From contig CBFCWI010000001.1 of the NCBI GenBank assembly GCA_965601685.1, positions 434,001 to 498,000 on the forward strand: a stretch of DNA of 64,000 bases. Direction: 5' to 3'. The stretch's first letter is position 1. The number at the start of each line of letters is the position of its first letter. Source of the DNA: JANQJD01 sp965601685. GTDB lineage: Bacteria > Pseudomonadota > Alphaproteobacteria > Rhodospirillales > Rhodospirillaceae. This document shows, piece after piece, positions 8,669 through 17,200 of this stretch. The notes under the pieces were generated by a model that saw only the letters and a list, made by a program, of their open reading frames with translations, made no database searches and was not told where the DNA came from. The position numbers and the translations under genes are program-made.

Positions 8669-8893
8669 GATGCAATCCTAACACTTCAGGGCTGCTTGCA
8701 AAGATCTTACAACGCGGGCCACAGATGGCGAAGGGCGCAAATGGAGCTTTATGCTATGCTAAAAAGGAGCGAGCCAATCCTGCTCTGTGGAAGGCGTGAT
8801 ATGAATTTTTCCATTGATCAGGAGTAGCTGATTCGAATAGTCTAACTCTTCTTGGGGGGGGGGATGCGTGTTATCTCATGAAGGGTTCATACT
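8669..8893. other. Divergent intergenic region rlmB / tRNA-Tyr
   Basis: A 225-bp spacer that must hold the promoters of rlmB (minus) and of the tRNA-tuf transcript (plus). It contains a run of ten G at 8854-8863, 31 bp upstream of the tRNA. A possible weak -35 (TTGATC, 8814-8819) was seen, without a convincing -10. Confidence 0.45.
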
Positions 8894-8979
8894 GGAGGGG
8901 TGCCCGAGCGGTTAAAGGGGACGGACTGTAAATCCGTTGGCTAGTGCCTACGTTGGTTCAAATCCAACCCCCTCTACCA
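8894..8979 (+). tRNA. tRNA-Tyr (anticodon GTA)
   Basis: 86-nt class II tRNA with a long variable arm. Anticodon GTA at 8928-8930 in the loop CTGTAAA; T-arm 8952-8968 with loop TTCAAAT; CCA encoded at 8977-8979. The acceptor stem GGAGGGG pairs with CCCCTCT, leaving a G1-U72 wobble where bacterial tRNA-Tyr normally has G1-C72. The discriminator base is A73. First gene of the tRNA-Tyr / tRNA-Gly / tuf / tRNA-Trp block. Confidence 0.96.
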
Positions 8980-9040
8980 GAGCAGAGTCGTAAGAAGGTT
9001 GAGTTTATCTGTACGTTCTCTCTTAAACCGTTCAGTGGCT

Positions 9041-9114
9041 GCGGGTGTAGCTCAATGGTAGAGCAGAAGCCTTCCAAGCTTACGGCGGGGGTTCGATTCC
9101 CCTCACCCGCTCCA
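9041..9114 (+). tRNA. tRNA-Gly (anticodon TCC)
   Basis: 74-nt tRNA with anticodon TCC at 9073-9075 in the loop CTTCCAA. The acceptor stem GCGGGTG pairs with CACCCGC; the T-loop TTCGATT is canonical; the discriminator is T followed by an encoded CCA at 9112-9114. It reads GGA/GGG glycine codons. It lies 61 bp after tRNA-Tyr and about 106 bp before tuf. Confidence 0.97.
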
Positions 9115-9220
9115 TGTGCCCAGGGGTATGCTCAACTGAAGCCAAGCGGTGAGGCTTTTGGTCGGTATGGTGGTTGGTATGGTCGTGAGATGGGCATTTT
9201 GAGAATAGAAGGTTGTGGAC

Positions 9221-10411
9221 ATGGCCAAGGAAAAATTCGAACGCAAGAAACCACATTGCAACGTTGGGACGATAGGCCATGTTGATCACGGCAAAACGTC
9301 ACTGACGGCAGCTATTACGAAGGTTCTAGCGGAGAAGGGGAGTGCGCGTTATACGGCGTACGATCAGATTGACCGAGCACCGGAAGAGAAGGCACGTGGG
9401 ATCACAATCTCAACAGCGCATGTAGAGTATGAGACAGAGGGGCGCCATTATGCACATGTGGACTGCCCTGGTCATGCTGATTACGTGAAGAACATGATTA
9501 CCGGTGCAGCCCAGATGGACGGGGCAATCCTAGTCGTTTCTGCTGCAGATGGTCCGATGCCGCAGACGCGAGAGCATATTCTGCTCGCGCGACAAGTTGG
9601 GGTACCAGCAATCGTGGTGTATTTAAATAAATGCGATATGGTCGATGATCCAGAACTTCTGGAGCTCGTAGAGCTCGAGGTTAGGGAACTGCTTAGCAAG
9701 TACAATTTCCCCGGTGATGACATTGCTATTGTACGCGGTTCTGCACTCGCAGTTCTGGAAGAGGGTCATACTCCTTTTGGACGAGAGTCGATTCTTGCCC
9801 TCATGCAGGCGGTGGATGATTACATTCCCCAGCCGGATCGGCCAAAGGATAGACCCTTTTTGATGCCGGTAGAAGATGTGTTCTCAATCTCTGGGCGTGG
9901 TACAGTAGCGACAGGGCGTGTTGAACGTGGTCTGGTCAAGGTAGGTGAGGAAGTGGAAATTGTTGGTCTACGAGCTACGACGAAGACCACGGTAACAGGT
10001 GTAGAAATGTTTCGCAAGCTTCTAGATGTGGGAGAAGCAGGCGATAATATCGGCGTTCTGTTGCGCGGGATCAAGCGGGAAGATGTTGAGCGTGGCCAAG
10101 TGTTAGCCCGCTCTGGGAGTATTACACCACATACTCACTTTGAGGCGGAAGCCTACATCTTAACGAAGGAGGAAGGAGGGAGACACACGCCGTTTTTTAC
10201 CAACTACCGGCCACAATTTTATTTTCGTACCACGGATGTGACTGGAGTGGTCCGACTGCCAGATGGAACGGAAATGGTCATGCCAGGCGATAACGTACGC
10301 ATGCAGGTAGAATTGATTGCACCGATTGCTATGGACGAAGGCTTACGCTTCGCTATACGCGAAGGTGGTCGCACCGTCGGCGCTGGCGTAGTATCACGGA
10401 TCATCGAGTAA
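9221..10411 (+). CDS. tuf: Translation elongation factor Tu
   Basis: GTPase that delivers aminoacyl-tRNA to the ribosomal A site. 396 residues, standard length. G1 GHVDHGKT at 19-26, switch I RGITIS, G3 DCPGH, G4 NKCD, G5 GSAL, then domains II (GRGTVATGRVERG) and III (HTPFFTNYRPQFYFRTTDVTG). Start ATG 9221 with GAAGG 8 nt upstream; an in-frame GTG two codons earlier is not needed. It lies between tRNA-Gly and tRNA-Trp, the normal place for one of the two alphaproteobacterial tuf copies. The other copy usually lies with rpsL-rpsG-fusA, a cluster absent from its expected place after rpoC. Confidence 0.98.
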   Translation: MAKEKFERKKPHCNVGTIGHVDHGKTSLTAAITKVLAEKGSARYTAYDQIDRAPEEKARGITISTAHVEYETEGRHYAHVDCPGHADYVKNMITGAAQMDGAILVVSAADGPMPQTREHILLARQVGVPAIVVYLNKCDMVDDPELLELVELEVRELLSKYNFPGDDIAIVRGSALAVLEEGHTPFGRESILALMQAVDDYIPQPDRPKDRPFLMPVEDVFSISGRGTVATGRVERGLVKVGEEVEIVGLRATTKTTVTGVEMFRKLLDVGEAGDNIGVLLRGIKREDVERGQVLARSGSITPHTHFEAEAYILTKEEGGRHTPFFTNYRPQFYFRTTDVTGVVRLPDGTEMVMPGDNVRMQVELIAPIAMDEGLRFAIREGGRTVGAGVVSRIIE

Positions 10412-10448
10412 AAGAATTGTGTTCGCTTGCTTGCGACGTGCTTGACGA

Positions 10449-10524
10449 AGGGGTATAGCTCAGTCGGCAGAGCGACGGTCTCCAAAACCGTAGGTCGCGG
10501 GTTCGAGTCCTGCTGCCCCTGCCA
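10449..10524 (+). tRNA. tRNA-Trp (anticodon CCA)
   Basis: 76-nt tRNA. Acceptor stem AGGGGTA pairs with TGCCCCT, discriminator G, CCA encoded at 10522-10524. Anticodon CCA at 10482-10484 in the loop CTCCAAA, with stem ACGGT/ACCGT. T-loop TTCGAGT. It sits between tuf and secE, the conserved bacterial position for tRNA-Trp. Confidence 0.97.
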
Positions 10525-10562
10525 TTGTCTGAAACTAATCAGCATTGATTTTTGAGAGCAGT

Positions 10563-10760
10563 ATGGCAAAAACCAGCCCGGGCCAGTTCATCCGTCAGGT
10601 ACGGCGGGAGTTCAGTAGAGTCACATGGCCCAGCCGTAAGGAAACGCTTATTTCTACTGGTATGGTAATGGGCACTGTTTTCCTGGCAGCGACTTTTTTT
10701 ATGCTAGTGGATCAATTCTTAGCCTGGAGTGTGAAGTTAGCGTTTGGGCTAGGAGGGTAG
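10563..10760 (+). CDS. secE: Preprotein translocase subunit SecE
   Basis: Small clamp subunit of the SecYEG channel in the inner membrane. 65 residues with the family core: amphipathic QVRREFSRVTWPSRKET followed by one transmembrane helix (about residues 33-55). This is the short single-helix form common outside the gammaproteobacteria. The start ATG at 10563 gives the usual MAKxxP-type N-terminus; an upstream in-frame TTG at 10545 is less likely. The nusG start follows 4 nt after the stop, so the two are co-transcribed and probably coupled. Confidence 0.95.
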   Translation: MAKTSPGQFIRQVRREFSRVTWPSRKETLISTGMVMGTVFLAATFFMLVDQFLAWSVKLAFGLGG

Positions 10761-10764
10761 AGCG

Positions 10765-11295
10765 GTGGCAGTCTGCTGGTACGTCATCCATGTCTATTCT
10801 GGTTTCGAGAAAAAGGTAGTGCAGTCCATCCGCGAGCGGGCAATTGCCAAGGGGATGGAAGACAGATTCAAGGAAATTCTGGTGCCAGCTGAGGAAGTAG
10901 TCGAAGTGCGGCGTGGAACAAAGGTTTCCACAGAACGCAAGTTCTTCCCGGGTTACGTGCTGATCCAGATGGATTTGAGCGATGAGACGTGGCATCTAGT
11001 GAAGGATACCCCTAAGGTCACGGGGTTTCTCGGTGGACGCGGGCGGCCTCTGCCCATTTCGCAGGTGGAGGCTGAACGTATTATGCGTCAGGTACAGGAA
11101 GGCATTGATCGTCCTAAACCATCAATTGTATTTGAGGTAGGAGAGCAAGTGCGAGTTTGCGATGGCCCGTTTACCTCTTTCAACGGCTTGGTCGAGGAAG
11201 TGGATGAGGAAAAGGCACGTGTGAAAGTTTCTGTATCCATATTCGGGCGCTCAACACCTGTTGAACTGGAATACGCTCAGGTAGAGAAAACCTGA
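10765..11295 (+). CDS. nusG: Transcription termination/antitermination protein NusG
   Basis: Binds RNA polymerase and links it to Rho or to the ribosome. 176 residues: the NGN domain (WYVIHVYSGFEKKV, then FFPGYVLIQM and TPKVTGFLGG) and a C-terminal KOW domain (GEQVRVCDGPFTSFNGLVEEVD). GTG start at 10765 with AGGAGG about 8-10 nt upstream. Its position between secE and rplK is the near-universal bacterial order. Confidence 0.97.
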   Translation: MAVCWYVIHVYSGFEKKVVQSIRERAIAKGMEDRFKEILVPAEEVVEVRRGTKVSTERKFFPGYVLIQMDLSDETWHLVKDTPKVTGFLGGRGRPLPISQVEAERIMRQVQEGIDRPKPSIVFEVGEQVRVCDGPFTSFNGLVEEVDEEKARVKVSVSIFGRSTPVELEYAQVEKT

Positions 11296-11383
11296 GAGAG
11301 GGAAGACGTGTGAGAGTGTGTCCAGAGACATATAGTGATTCATTAGTGATCCATGCGAGTCTTGAAACACTGAAGGAAGAAGA

Positions 11384-11812
11384 ATGGCAAAAAAGATCGT
11401 TGGCTATATCAAGATACAGGTGCCGGCTGCCAAGGCCAACCCTTCACCACCTATTGGGCCAGCTTTGGGCCAACGCGGTCTCAATATCATGCAGTTCTGT
11501 AAGGAGTTCAATGCTGCCACGCAAAGCCTTGAAGTCGGTACGCCGATTCCAGTGCTGATTACTGCTTACAGTGATCGCAGTTTCTCGTTCGTGACCAGAA
11601 CACCACCCGTCAGCTATTTTCTGAAAAAGGCGGCCGGGCTTGAAAAGGGTGCAGCAGCAACTAATCGCGGCTTCAGTGGCAGTGTGTCGATTGGCAAGCT
11701 ACGAGAGATCGCTCAGGCTAAGTTGCAAGACCTGAACTGCCACGATCTCGATGCGGCTGTGCGGCAGGTTGTAGGTTCTGCCCGCTCCATGGGTTTGCAG
11801 GTAACGGAGTAG
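11384..11812 (+). CDS. rplK: 50S ribosomal protein L11
   Basis: GTPase-centre protein binding the thiostrepton loop of 23S rRNA. 142 residues, N-terminal domain with IKIQVPAAKANPSPPIGPALG and the C-terminal rRNA-binding domain ending in VVGSARSMGLQVTE. GAAGGAAG lies just upstream of the ATG. The rplA start is 4 nt after the stop, so the two are coupled; in E. coli L1 represses translation of this pair. Confidence 0.97.
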   Translation: MAKKIVGYIKIQVPAAKANPSPPIGPALGQRGLNIMQFCKEFNAATQSLEVGTPIPVLITAYSDRSFSFVTRTPPVSYFLKKAAGLEKGAAATNRGFSGSVSIGKLREIAQAKLQDLNCHDLDAAVRQVVGSARSMGLQVTE

Positions 11813-11816
11813 GGTT

Positions 11817-12512
11817 ATGACAAAAGGCAAGCGGCTGCGGGAGGCTTATGCAGCTGTTGACCGCACTCGGTTTTATGATCTGCACGAGGCTCTTCAGGTC
11901 GTCCGCACGCAAGCGAACGCCAAATTCGACGAAACTATCGAGCTTTCCATGAACCTAGGTGTGGATCCGCGACACGCAGACCAAATGGTACGTGGAGTAG
12001 TCACATTACCCCATGGCACAGGTAAGAGCGTGCGAGTAGCGGTATTTGCCAGGGGTGACAAGGCAAAGGAAGCCGAATTGGCTGGGGTTGACATCGTTGG
12101 AGCGGAGGATTTAGCGGGACGGGTTCGAGCCGGTCAGATAGATTTCAATCGCTGTATTGCCACGCCTGATATGATGGGAATCTTAGGCAAGTTAGGCAAG
12201 GTGTTAGGGCCGCGTAATCTCATGCCAAATCCTAAACTGGGTACAGTGACTGTCAACGTGAGTGAGGCCATCCGCGCGGCCAAGTCTGGTCAAGTTCAGT
12301 TCAGAGTCGACAAAGCTGGTATTATACACGCTTGTGTTGGTAAGGTGAGTTTTTCGGACCATGCGCTGGTTGATAATATCCGGGTCTTTTGTGAAGCTAT
12401 CATCAAGGCAAAGCCATCCGGGGCAAAAGGGGTTTATCTCAAAAAGGTTTCTGTGAGTTCAACCATGGGGCCGGGTGTCAAGGTGAACGTTTCCAATCTC
12501 GCCGGCGGGTAA
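11817..12512 (+). CDS. rplA: 50S ribosomal protein L1
   Basis: 231-residue L1-stalk protein. Family motifs are DETIELSMNLGVDPRHADQM, VRGVVTLPHGTGK and LGKVLGPRNLMPNPKLGTVT, plus the C-terminal VYLKKVSVSSTMGPGVKV. The start ATG at 11817 lies in AGGGTTATG immediately after the rplK stop. In well-studied bacteria L1 also binds its own mRNA as an autorepressor; the sequence here does not itself prove that. Confidence 0.97.
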   Translation: MTKGKRLREAYAAVDRTRFYDLHEALQVVRTQANAKFDETIELSMNLGVDPRHADQMVRGVVTLPHGTGKSVRVAVFARGDKAKEAELAGVDIVGAEDLAGRVRAGQIDFNRCIATPDMMGILGKLGKVLGPRNLMPNPKLGTVTVNVSEAIRAAKSGQVQFRVDKAGIIHACVGKVSFSDHALVDNIRVFCEAIIKAKPSGAKGVYLKKVSVSSTMGPGVKVNVSNLAGG

Positions 12513-12777
12513 GGCGAGACAGCCATTTCCCGGTACAGCTGAGGAGTATTCCGGTCTAGGAGAACTGGCTAGAAGCCAGGTCGCTGGTAAGTCGCTGAAT
12601 ATAAGCCTGTGAACGAGCGGCTACTGGTTCGCCTGCGCTGGGTGCCAAAGCGTGAGAAGGTCAGGAAGGTACGGGCTGCTTGGACAGTTGTAGAGAAGGG
12701 TCCCCATTATTTCGATATTATTTCGATAACCGATCCAGTGGCCCTGTGCTGTCTGGAGACGAGGAGCGGAGCCGAAC
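12513..12777 (+). promoter_or_regulatory. rplJ leader region (candidate L10 autoregulatory leader)
   Basis: 265 bp between rplA and rplJ, the place where many bacteria carry the L10 leader, an RNA bound by the L10-L12 complex to repress rplJL translation. A small hairpin is at 12565-12579 (CTGGC, TAGAA loop, GCCAG), and GAGGAGCGGA just upstream of the GTG start serves as ribosome site. I could not confirm the kink-turn core by eye, so the assignment rests mainly on position. Confidence 0.35.
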
Positions 12778-13302
12778 GTGAACCGGAACCAGAAAAAGGA
12801 GCTAGTTTCTGCTCTACACAATCTGCTCGGGGAGAGTGCGATCGTCGTTGTCGTGCATTACAAGGGCATGAAAGTCTCTGAAAGTGCTGCGCTGCGTTCA
12901 CAAATGCGGGAGGCGGGTGCTCATTTCAAAGTAACTAAAAATAGACTGATGCGCCTTGCCCTAGCAAAAACCTGTTATGAAGGCTTGGCCTCTCTGTTCG
13001 TCGGTCAGACCGCGATCGCCTGTTCGCAGGATCCAGTCACTGCAGCTAGGGTAGTGGCCAAGTACGCTAAGGGTAACAACAAGCTCGTCATTATCGGAGG
13101 AGGACATGGTGCGACCTTGTTGACCCCAGACAGAATCGAGGCCCTGGCTGCATTGCCTTCGCTAGCTGAACTGCGGGCCAAGCTGGTTGGCGTGCTTAAG
13201 GCCCCAGCAACCCGGATTGCTAACCTGCTGCAGACGCCGGCCAGACAGTTGGCTCAAGTGCTCAAAGCGTATGCGGACAGGGACCAGAGTAAAACTGTGT
13301 GA
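12778..13302 (+). CDS. rplJ: 50S ribosomal protein L10
   Basis: Base of the L12 stalk. 174 residues: N-terminal rRNA-binding domain with KKELVSALHNLLGES, VVVHYKGMKVSE, AGAHFKVTKNRLMRLAL, then FVGQTAIACS, and a C-terminal helix (PARQLAQVLKAYAD) that carries L7/L12 dimers. Start is GTG at 12778 behind GAGGAG. rplL follows after 43 bp. Confidence 0.96.
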   Translation: MNRNQKKELVSALHNLLGESAIVVVVHYKGMKVSESAALRSQMREAGAHFKVTKNRLMRLALAKTCYEGLASLFVGQTAIACSQDPVTAARVVAKYAKGNNKLVIIGGGHGATLLTPDRIEALAALPSLAELRAKLVGVLKAPATRIANLLQTPARQLAQVLKAYADRDQSKTV

Positions 13303-13345
13303 TTCCACATTAAACTAGAGATCTTGTACTCAGGAGTTGTGTACT

Positions 13346-13723
13346 ATGGCTGATCTTGCCAAGATGGTTGAAGATCTTTCAAGCTTGACTGTCATTGAGG
13401 CAGCTGAACTCTCGAAAATGCTTGAAGAGAGATGGGAGGTCTCAGCGGCAGCGCCGGTGGCAGTGGCTACTACTCCTGTCACCGCAGTAGCCGCCACTCC
13501 TGTTGAGGAGCAAACAGAATTCTCCGTGATTCTAGCGGAGACTGGAGAGAAAAAGATCAACGTGATTAAAGAGGTACGTGCTATCACCAGTCTCGGCCTC
13601 AAGGAAGCGAAGGATCTTGTCGAGGGAGCACCTAAGGTAGTCAAGGAAGGGGTCTCCAAGGAGGAAGCACAATCCATCAAAAGGAAGCTTGAAGAGGTGG
13701 GTGCAAAGATTGAACTCAAGTGA
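13346..13723 (+). CDS. rplL: 50S ribosomal protein L7/L12
   Basis: Acidic stalk protein that recruits translational GTPases. 125 residues: N-terminal dimerisation helices (MADLAKMVEDLSSLTVIEAAELSK), an Ala/Val/Thr/Pro-rich hinge (about 37-55) and the globular C-terminal domain with KINVIKEVRAITSLGLKEAKDLVEGAP. Start ATG 13346 with CAGGAG about 9 nt upstream; an in-frame TTG three codons earlier is not used by homologues. Confidence 0.97.
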   Translation: MADLAKMVEDLSSLTVIEAAELSKMLEERWEVSAAAPVAVATTPVTAVAATPVEEQTEFSVILAETGEKKINVIKEVRAITSLGLKEAKDLVEGAPKVVKEGVSKEEAQSIKRKLEEVGAKIELK

Positions 13724-14290
13724 GGAGATGATATGTATGCAAGAGCTGGTGTGCTGGTCGTGGGCGACAAGGGTAGCGGAGTCCTTTCCAAGGATTTCCA
13801 AGGAGGTGAGAAGCAAGACTGGTAGTCTACAGTTAGCTATGAGAAGAATTCTGACATATTAGTGTGGGCTGTTCATGCCTGCAGCCTGGTGTGTCTGTGC
13901 TGTCAGGATCTGAGCGTGCAGTACACGCAGCGTTTAGTCGCTGGCGGGCTTCTGACTCGCGTATAAGAGTCCTGCTTACGCCACCTGGCTCCTGGTGCAC
14001 CCTGTTTTTCGTTCAGGCACGTGCAGAGGGGGGGGTTTTCTGTTTCTGCTGGCTTGCAGAGGTATTTGTAGCGTTAGGCATCCCCTGTGAATGGATTGCT
14101 CCCAAGCGTGGGAAGCGTGGTATTGTGAGTGTGGGAGCTGTTTTCCTCAGATGGAGATGGAGTAGGAGTCACAGGTTGGCATGCTCTTCCTCCCTCTCCA
14201 CCTCGCAGACGGATCGGCTGTAGGAACCCCGTGTTTCCTCTCTCAGAGAGGGGTATACGATTCAAACGATTCTATATCTAAGGAGCAGCA
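13724..14290 (+). other. Long rplL-rpoB spacer with possible 30-codon ORF
   Basis: 567 bp, with no recognised gene beyond the small ORF listed at 13733. It contains an eight-G run at 14028-14035 and a short hairpin (CCTCT/AGAGG) at 14237-14251 ahead of rpoB. It probably holds processing or attenuation signals, as this spacer does in other bacteria, but no terminator with a T-run is visible. Confidence 0.5.
13733..13825 (+). CDS. Possible 30-residue small protein after rplL
   Basis: A short frame starts with ATG at 13733, 9 nt after the rplL stop, with GAGGAG (13722-13727) at good spacing and overlapping the rplL stop codon. It encodes MYARAGVLVVGDKGSG and 14 more residues before TAG. No homologue is recognised. 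The strong ribosome site and coupling geometry favour translation; the short length makes chance a real alternative. Confidence 0.25.
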   Translation: MYARAGVLVVGDKGSGVLSKDFQGGEKQDW

Positions 14291-17200
14291 ATGGCTAGAT
14301 CCTTCACGGCTCGCAAGCGGGTACGGAAGAATTTCGGACGCATCCTTTCGGTTGCGCCGATGCCCAACTTGATAGAGGTGCAGAAAAGCTCCTATGCTCA
14401 GTTTCTCCAGATGGAGGTATCGCCAGAATATCGAGCTGTTATTGGCCTTCAGGAAGTCTTTAAATCTGTCTTTCCTATCCGCGATTTTTCTGGGCGGGGT
14501 GAGCTTGAGTTCGTAAAATATGAATTCGAACCTCCAAAATATGATGTGGATGAGTGCCAGCAACGCGGTATGACGTATGCTGCCCCCCTGAAGGTAACAC
14601 TGCGGTTAGTTGTGTGGGATATAGATGAGGAGACAGGTGCCCGTTCTATTCACGATATTAAGGAGCAAGACGTCTATGTAGGAGATATGCCTTTGATGAC
14701 AATCAATGGCACCTTCATCATTAACGGTACTGAGCGGGTGATCGTGAGTCAGATGCATAGATCGCCTGGCGTGTTTTTCGATCACGATAAGGGTAAGACT
14801 CATTCATCGGGTAAGTACCTGTTTGCTGCTCGTATTATCCCCTACCGTGGCTCTTGGCTTGATTTTGAATTCGATGCCAAGGATCTTGTCTATGTGCGTA
14901 TAGACCGTCGCCGCAAGCTGCCAGTGACCACTCTTCTGTATGCTCTGGATTCCGAAGAAACCGCGGCGACACGCGCTACCCTAGAAGACCCGTCTAGGGT
15001 CAGTGGTATGACCGCTGAGGAGATTCTGAACTATTTTTACGACAGAATAATATTCAGGTACGACTCAAAAGGTTGGAGAGTCTCTTTCCAGCCGGAGCAT
15101 CTGCGTGGCATCAAGCTTCCATTCGACCTCGTTGATTCTGCGACGGGAGCGGTGAAAGCGGAAGCAGGAACAAAAATGACTCCGCGTCTTGGCCGCAGAC
15201 TTCTCGAAGAAGGGTTAGTGGAGCAACGCGTCTTGCCGGAGGAGCTGGTCGGCCGCTATGCTGCCCTTGATCTCATCAACGAAGGAACGGGTGAGATCTA
15301 TGTTGAGGCTGGCGAAGAGTTGACTCTTGAGGTGATCGAAACACTTGCCAAGGCTGGCGTAACAGATTTGCCGGTTTTACGTATCGATCACATCAACGTG
15401 GGCCCCTATCTCCGCAATACACTTGCCATTGACAAGAACAGTTCACGGGAGGAGGCTCTGATAGATATCTACCGTGTTATGCGTCCAGGGGAACCACCGA
15501 CACTAGAAACAGCAGAAGCTCTGTTTTTTGGTCTTTTCTTCGACCCTGAACGGTATGACCTCTCAGCTGTGGGACGGGTGAAAATGAACGCGCGGCTTGG
15601 GTTTCATGAGGTGCCGGATAGCGTCCGGACCTTGCGGCGGGAAGATATCCTACGTATCCTTAAAGTTCTGATCGATCTGAAAGATGATCGTGGAGAGGTT
15701 GATGATATAGATCATCTTGGCAATCGTCGCGTGCGTTCTGTTGGCGAATTGATGGAAAATCAATACAGACTCGGTCTCCTGCGTATGGAAAGAGCTATTC
15801 GCGAGCGCATGAGTTCTGTTGACATTGATACTGTCATGCCACACGACTTAATCAATGCAAAGCCTGCCGCCGCAGCTGTGCGGGAGTTCTTCGGCTCGTC
15901 TCAGTTATCACAATTCATGGATCAGACCAACCCTCTAGCAGAGATTACCCATAAGCGACGTCTGTCTGCCCTAGGGCCAGGTGGCTTGACCCGCGAGCGG
16001 GCGGGGTTTGAGGTGCGAGATGTTCATCCTACGCATTACGGTCGTATCTGCCCGATAGAAACACCGGAAGGTCCTAACATTGGTCTCATCAATAGCCTTG
16101 CGACCTATGCCCGGGTCAATCAGTATGGCTTTATAGAAAGCCCTTACTGCAAGGTGGTGCAGGGCCGCGTAACAGATGAGGTACACTATCTCTCTGCTAT
16201 GGAAGAAGGCCGTTACAGTGTTGCCCAAGCCAATGCTGTGTTAGACAGGAACGGCTGTTTTGTCGCTGACATGATTCCTTGCCGCAAAGCCGGTGACTTT
16301 ATCATGGTCCACCCAACTGAGATTGACTTCATCGATGTTTCACCTAAACAATTGGTGTCTGTGGCCGCGGCACTGATTCCATTCCTTGAAAACGACGATG
16401 CAAACCGCGCCCTCATGGGGTCTAACATGCAGCGCCAAGCCGTACCGTTGGTCCGCGCAGAAGCACCACTGGTTGGAACGGGCATGGAAGAAGCGGTGGC
16501 TCGCGACTCAGGAGCAGCCATCGCCGCGCGCCGCGGAGGTATCGTGCGACAAGTGGACGCCACCCGTATTGTCATCCGCGCTACCGAGGACACTTCATCG
16601 TCTGCTCCTGGTGTGGACATCTACCGTTTGGCAAAGTTTCAACGCTCTAACCAAAGCACCTGCATCACCCAGAGACCGTTGGTCCATGTTGGGGATTCCG
16701 TGCGCACGGGTGACATCATTGCTGATGGTCCCTCGACAGAACTGGGCGAACTCGCTCTCGGCCGGAATGTCTTAGTAGCCTTCATGCCATGGAACGGCTA
16801 CAACTTCGAGGATTCAATCCTCATTTCTGAACGCATTGTACGCGACGATGTGTTCACTTCTGTTCATATTGAAGAGTTCGAGATCATGGCCCGCGACACC
16901 AAGCTAGGCCAGGAGGAAATTACTCGCGACATCCCGAACGTAGGCGAGGATGCGCTGAGAAATCTGGATGAAGCTGGAATCGTTTACATTGGTGCTGAAG
17001 TCAAGGCCAGTGACATCTTAGTTGGTAAGGTGACCCCAAAGGGAGAATCTCCCGTGACACCAGAGGAAAAGCTGTTACGCGCAATTTTTGGAGAAAAGGC
17101 ATCGGACATTCGTGATACCTCCTTACGAGTACCGCCAGGCGTCACTGGGACAGTCGTCGAGGTCCGTGTCTTCTCCCGCCGCGGTATCGAGAAAGATGAG

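Noticed and set aside
12609..12881. 90-codon frame overlapping the rplJ start
   Set aside because: Out of frame with rplJ and overlapping its conserved N-terminus; the interval is better explained as leader RNA.
13864..14223. 119-codon frame between rplL and rpoB
   Set aside because: Contains poly-G-derived and low-complexity residues, no ribosome site and no recognisable family; treated as chance.
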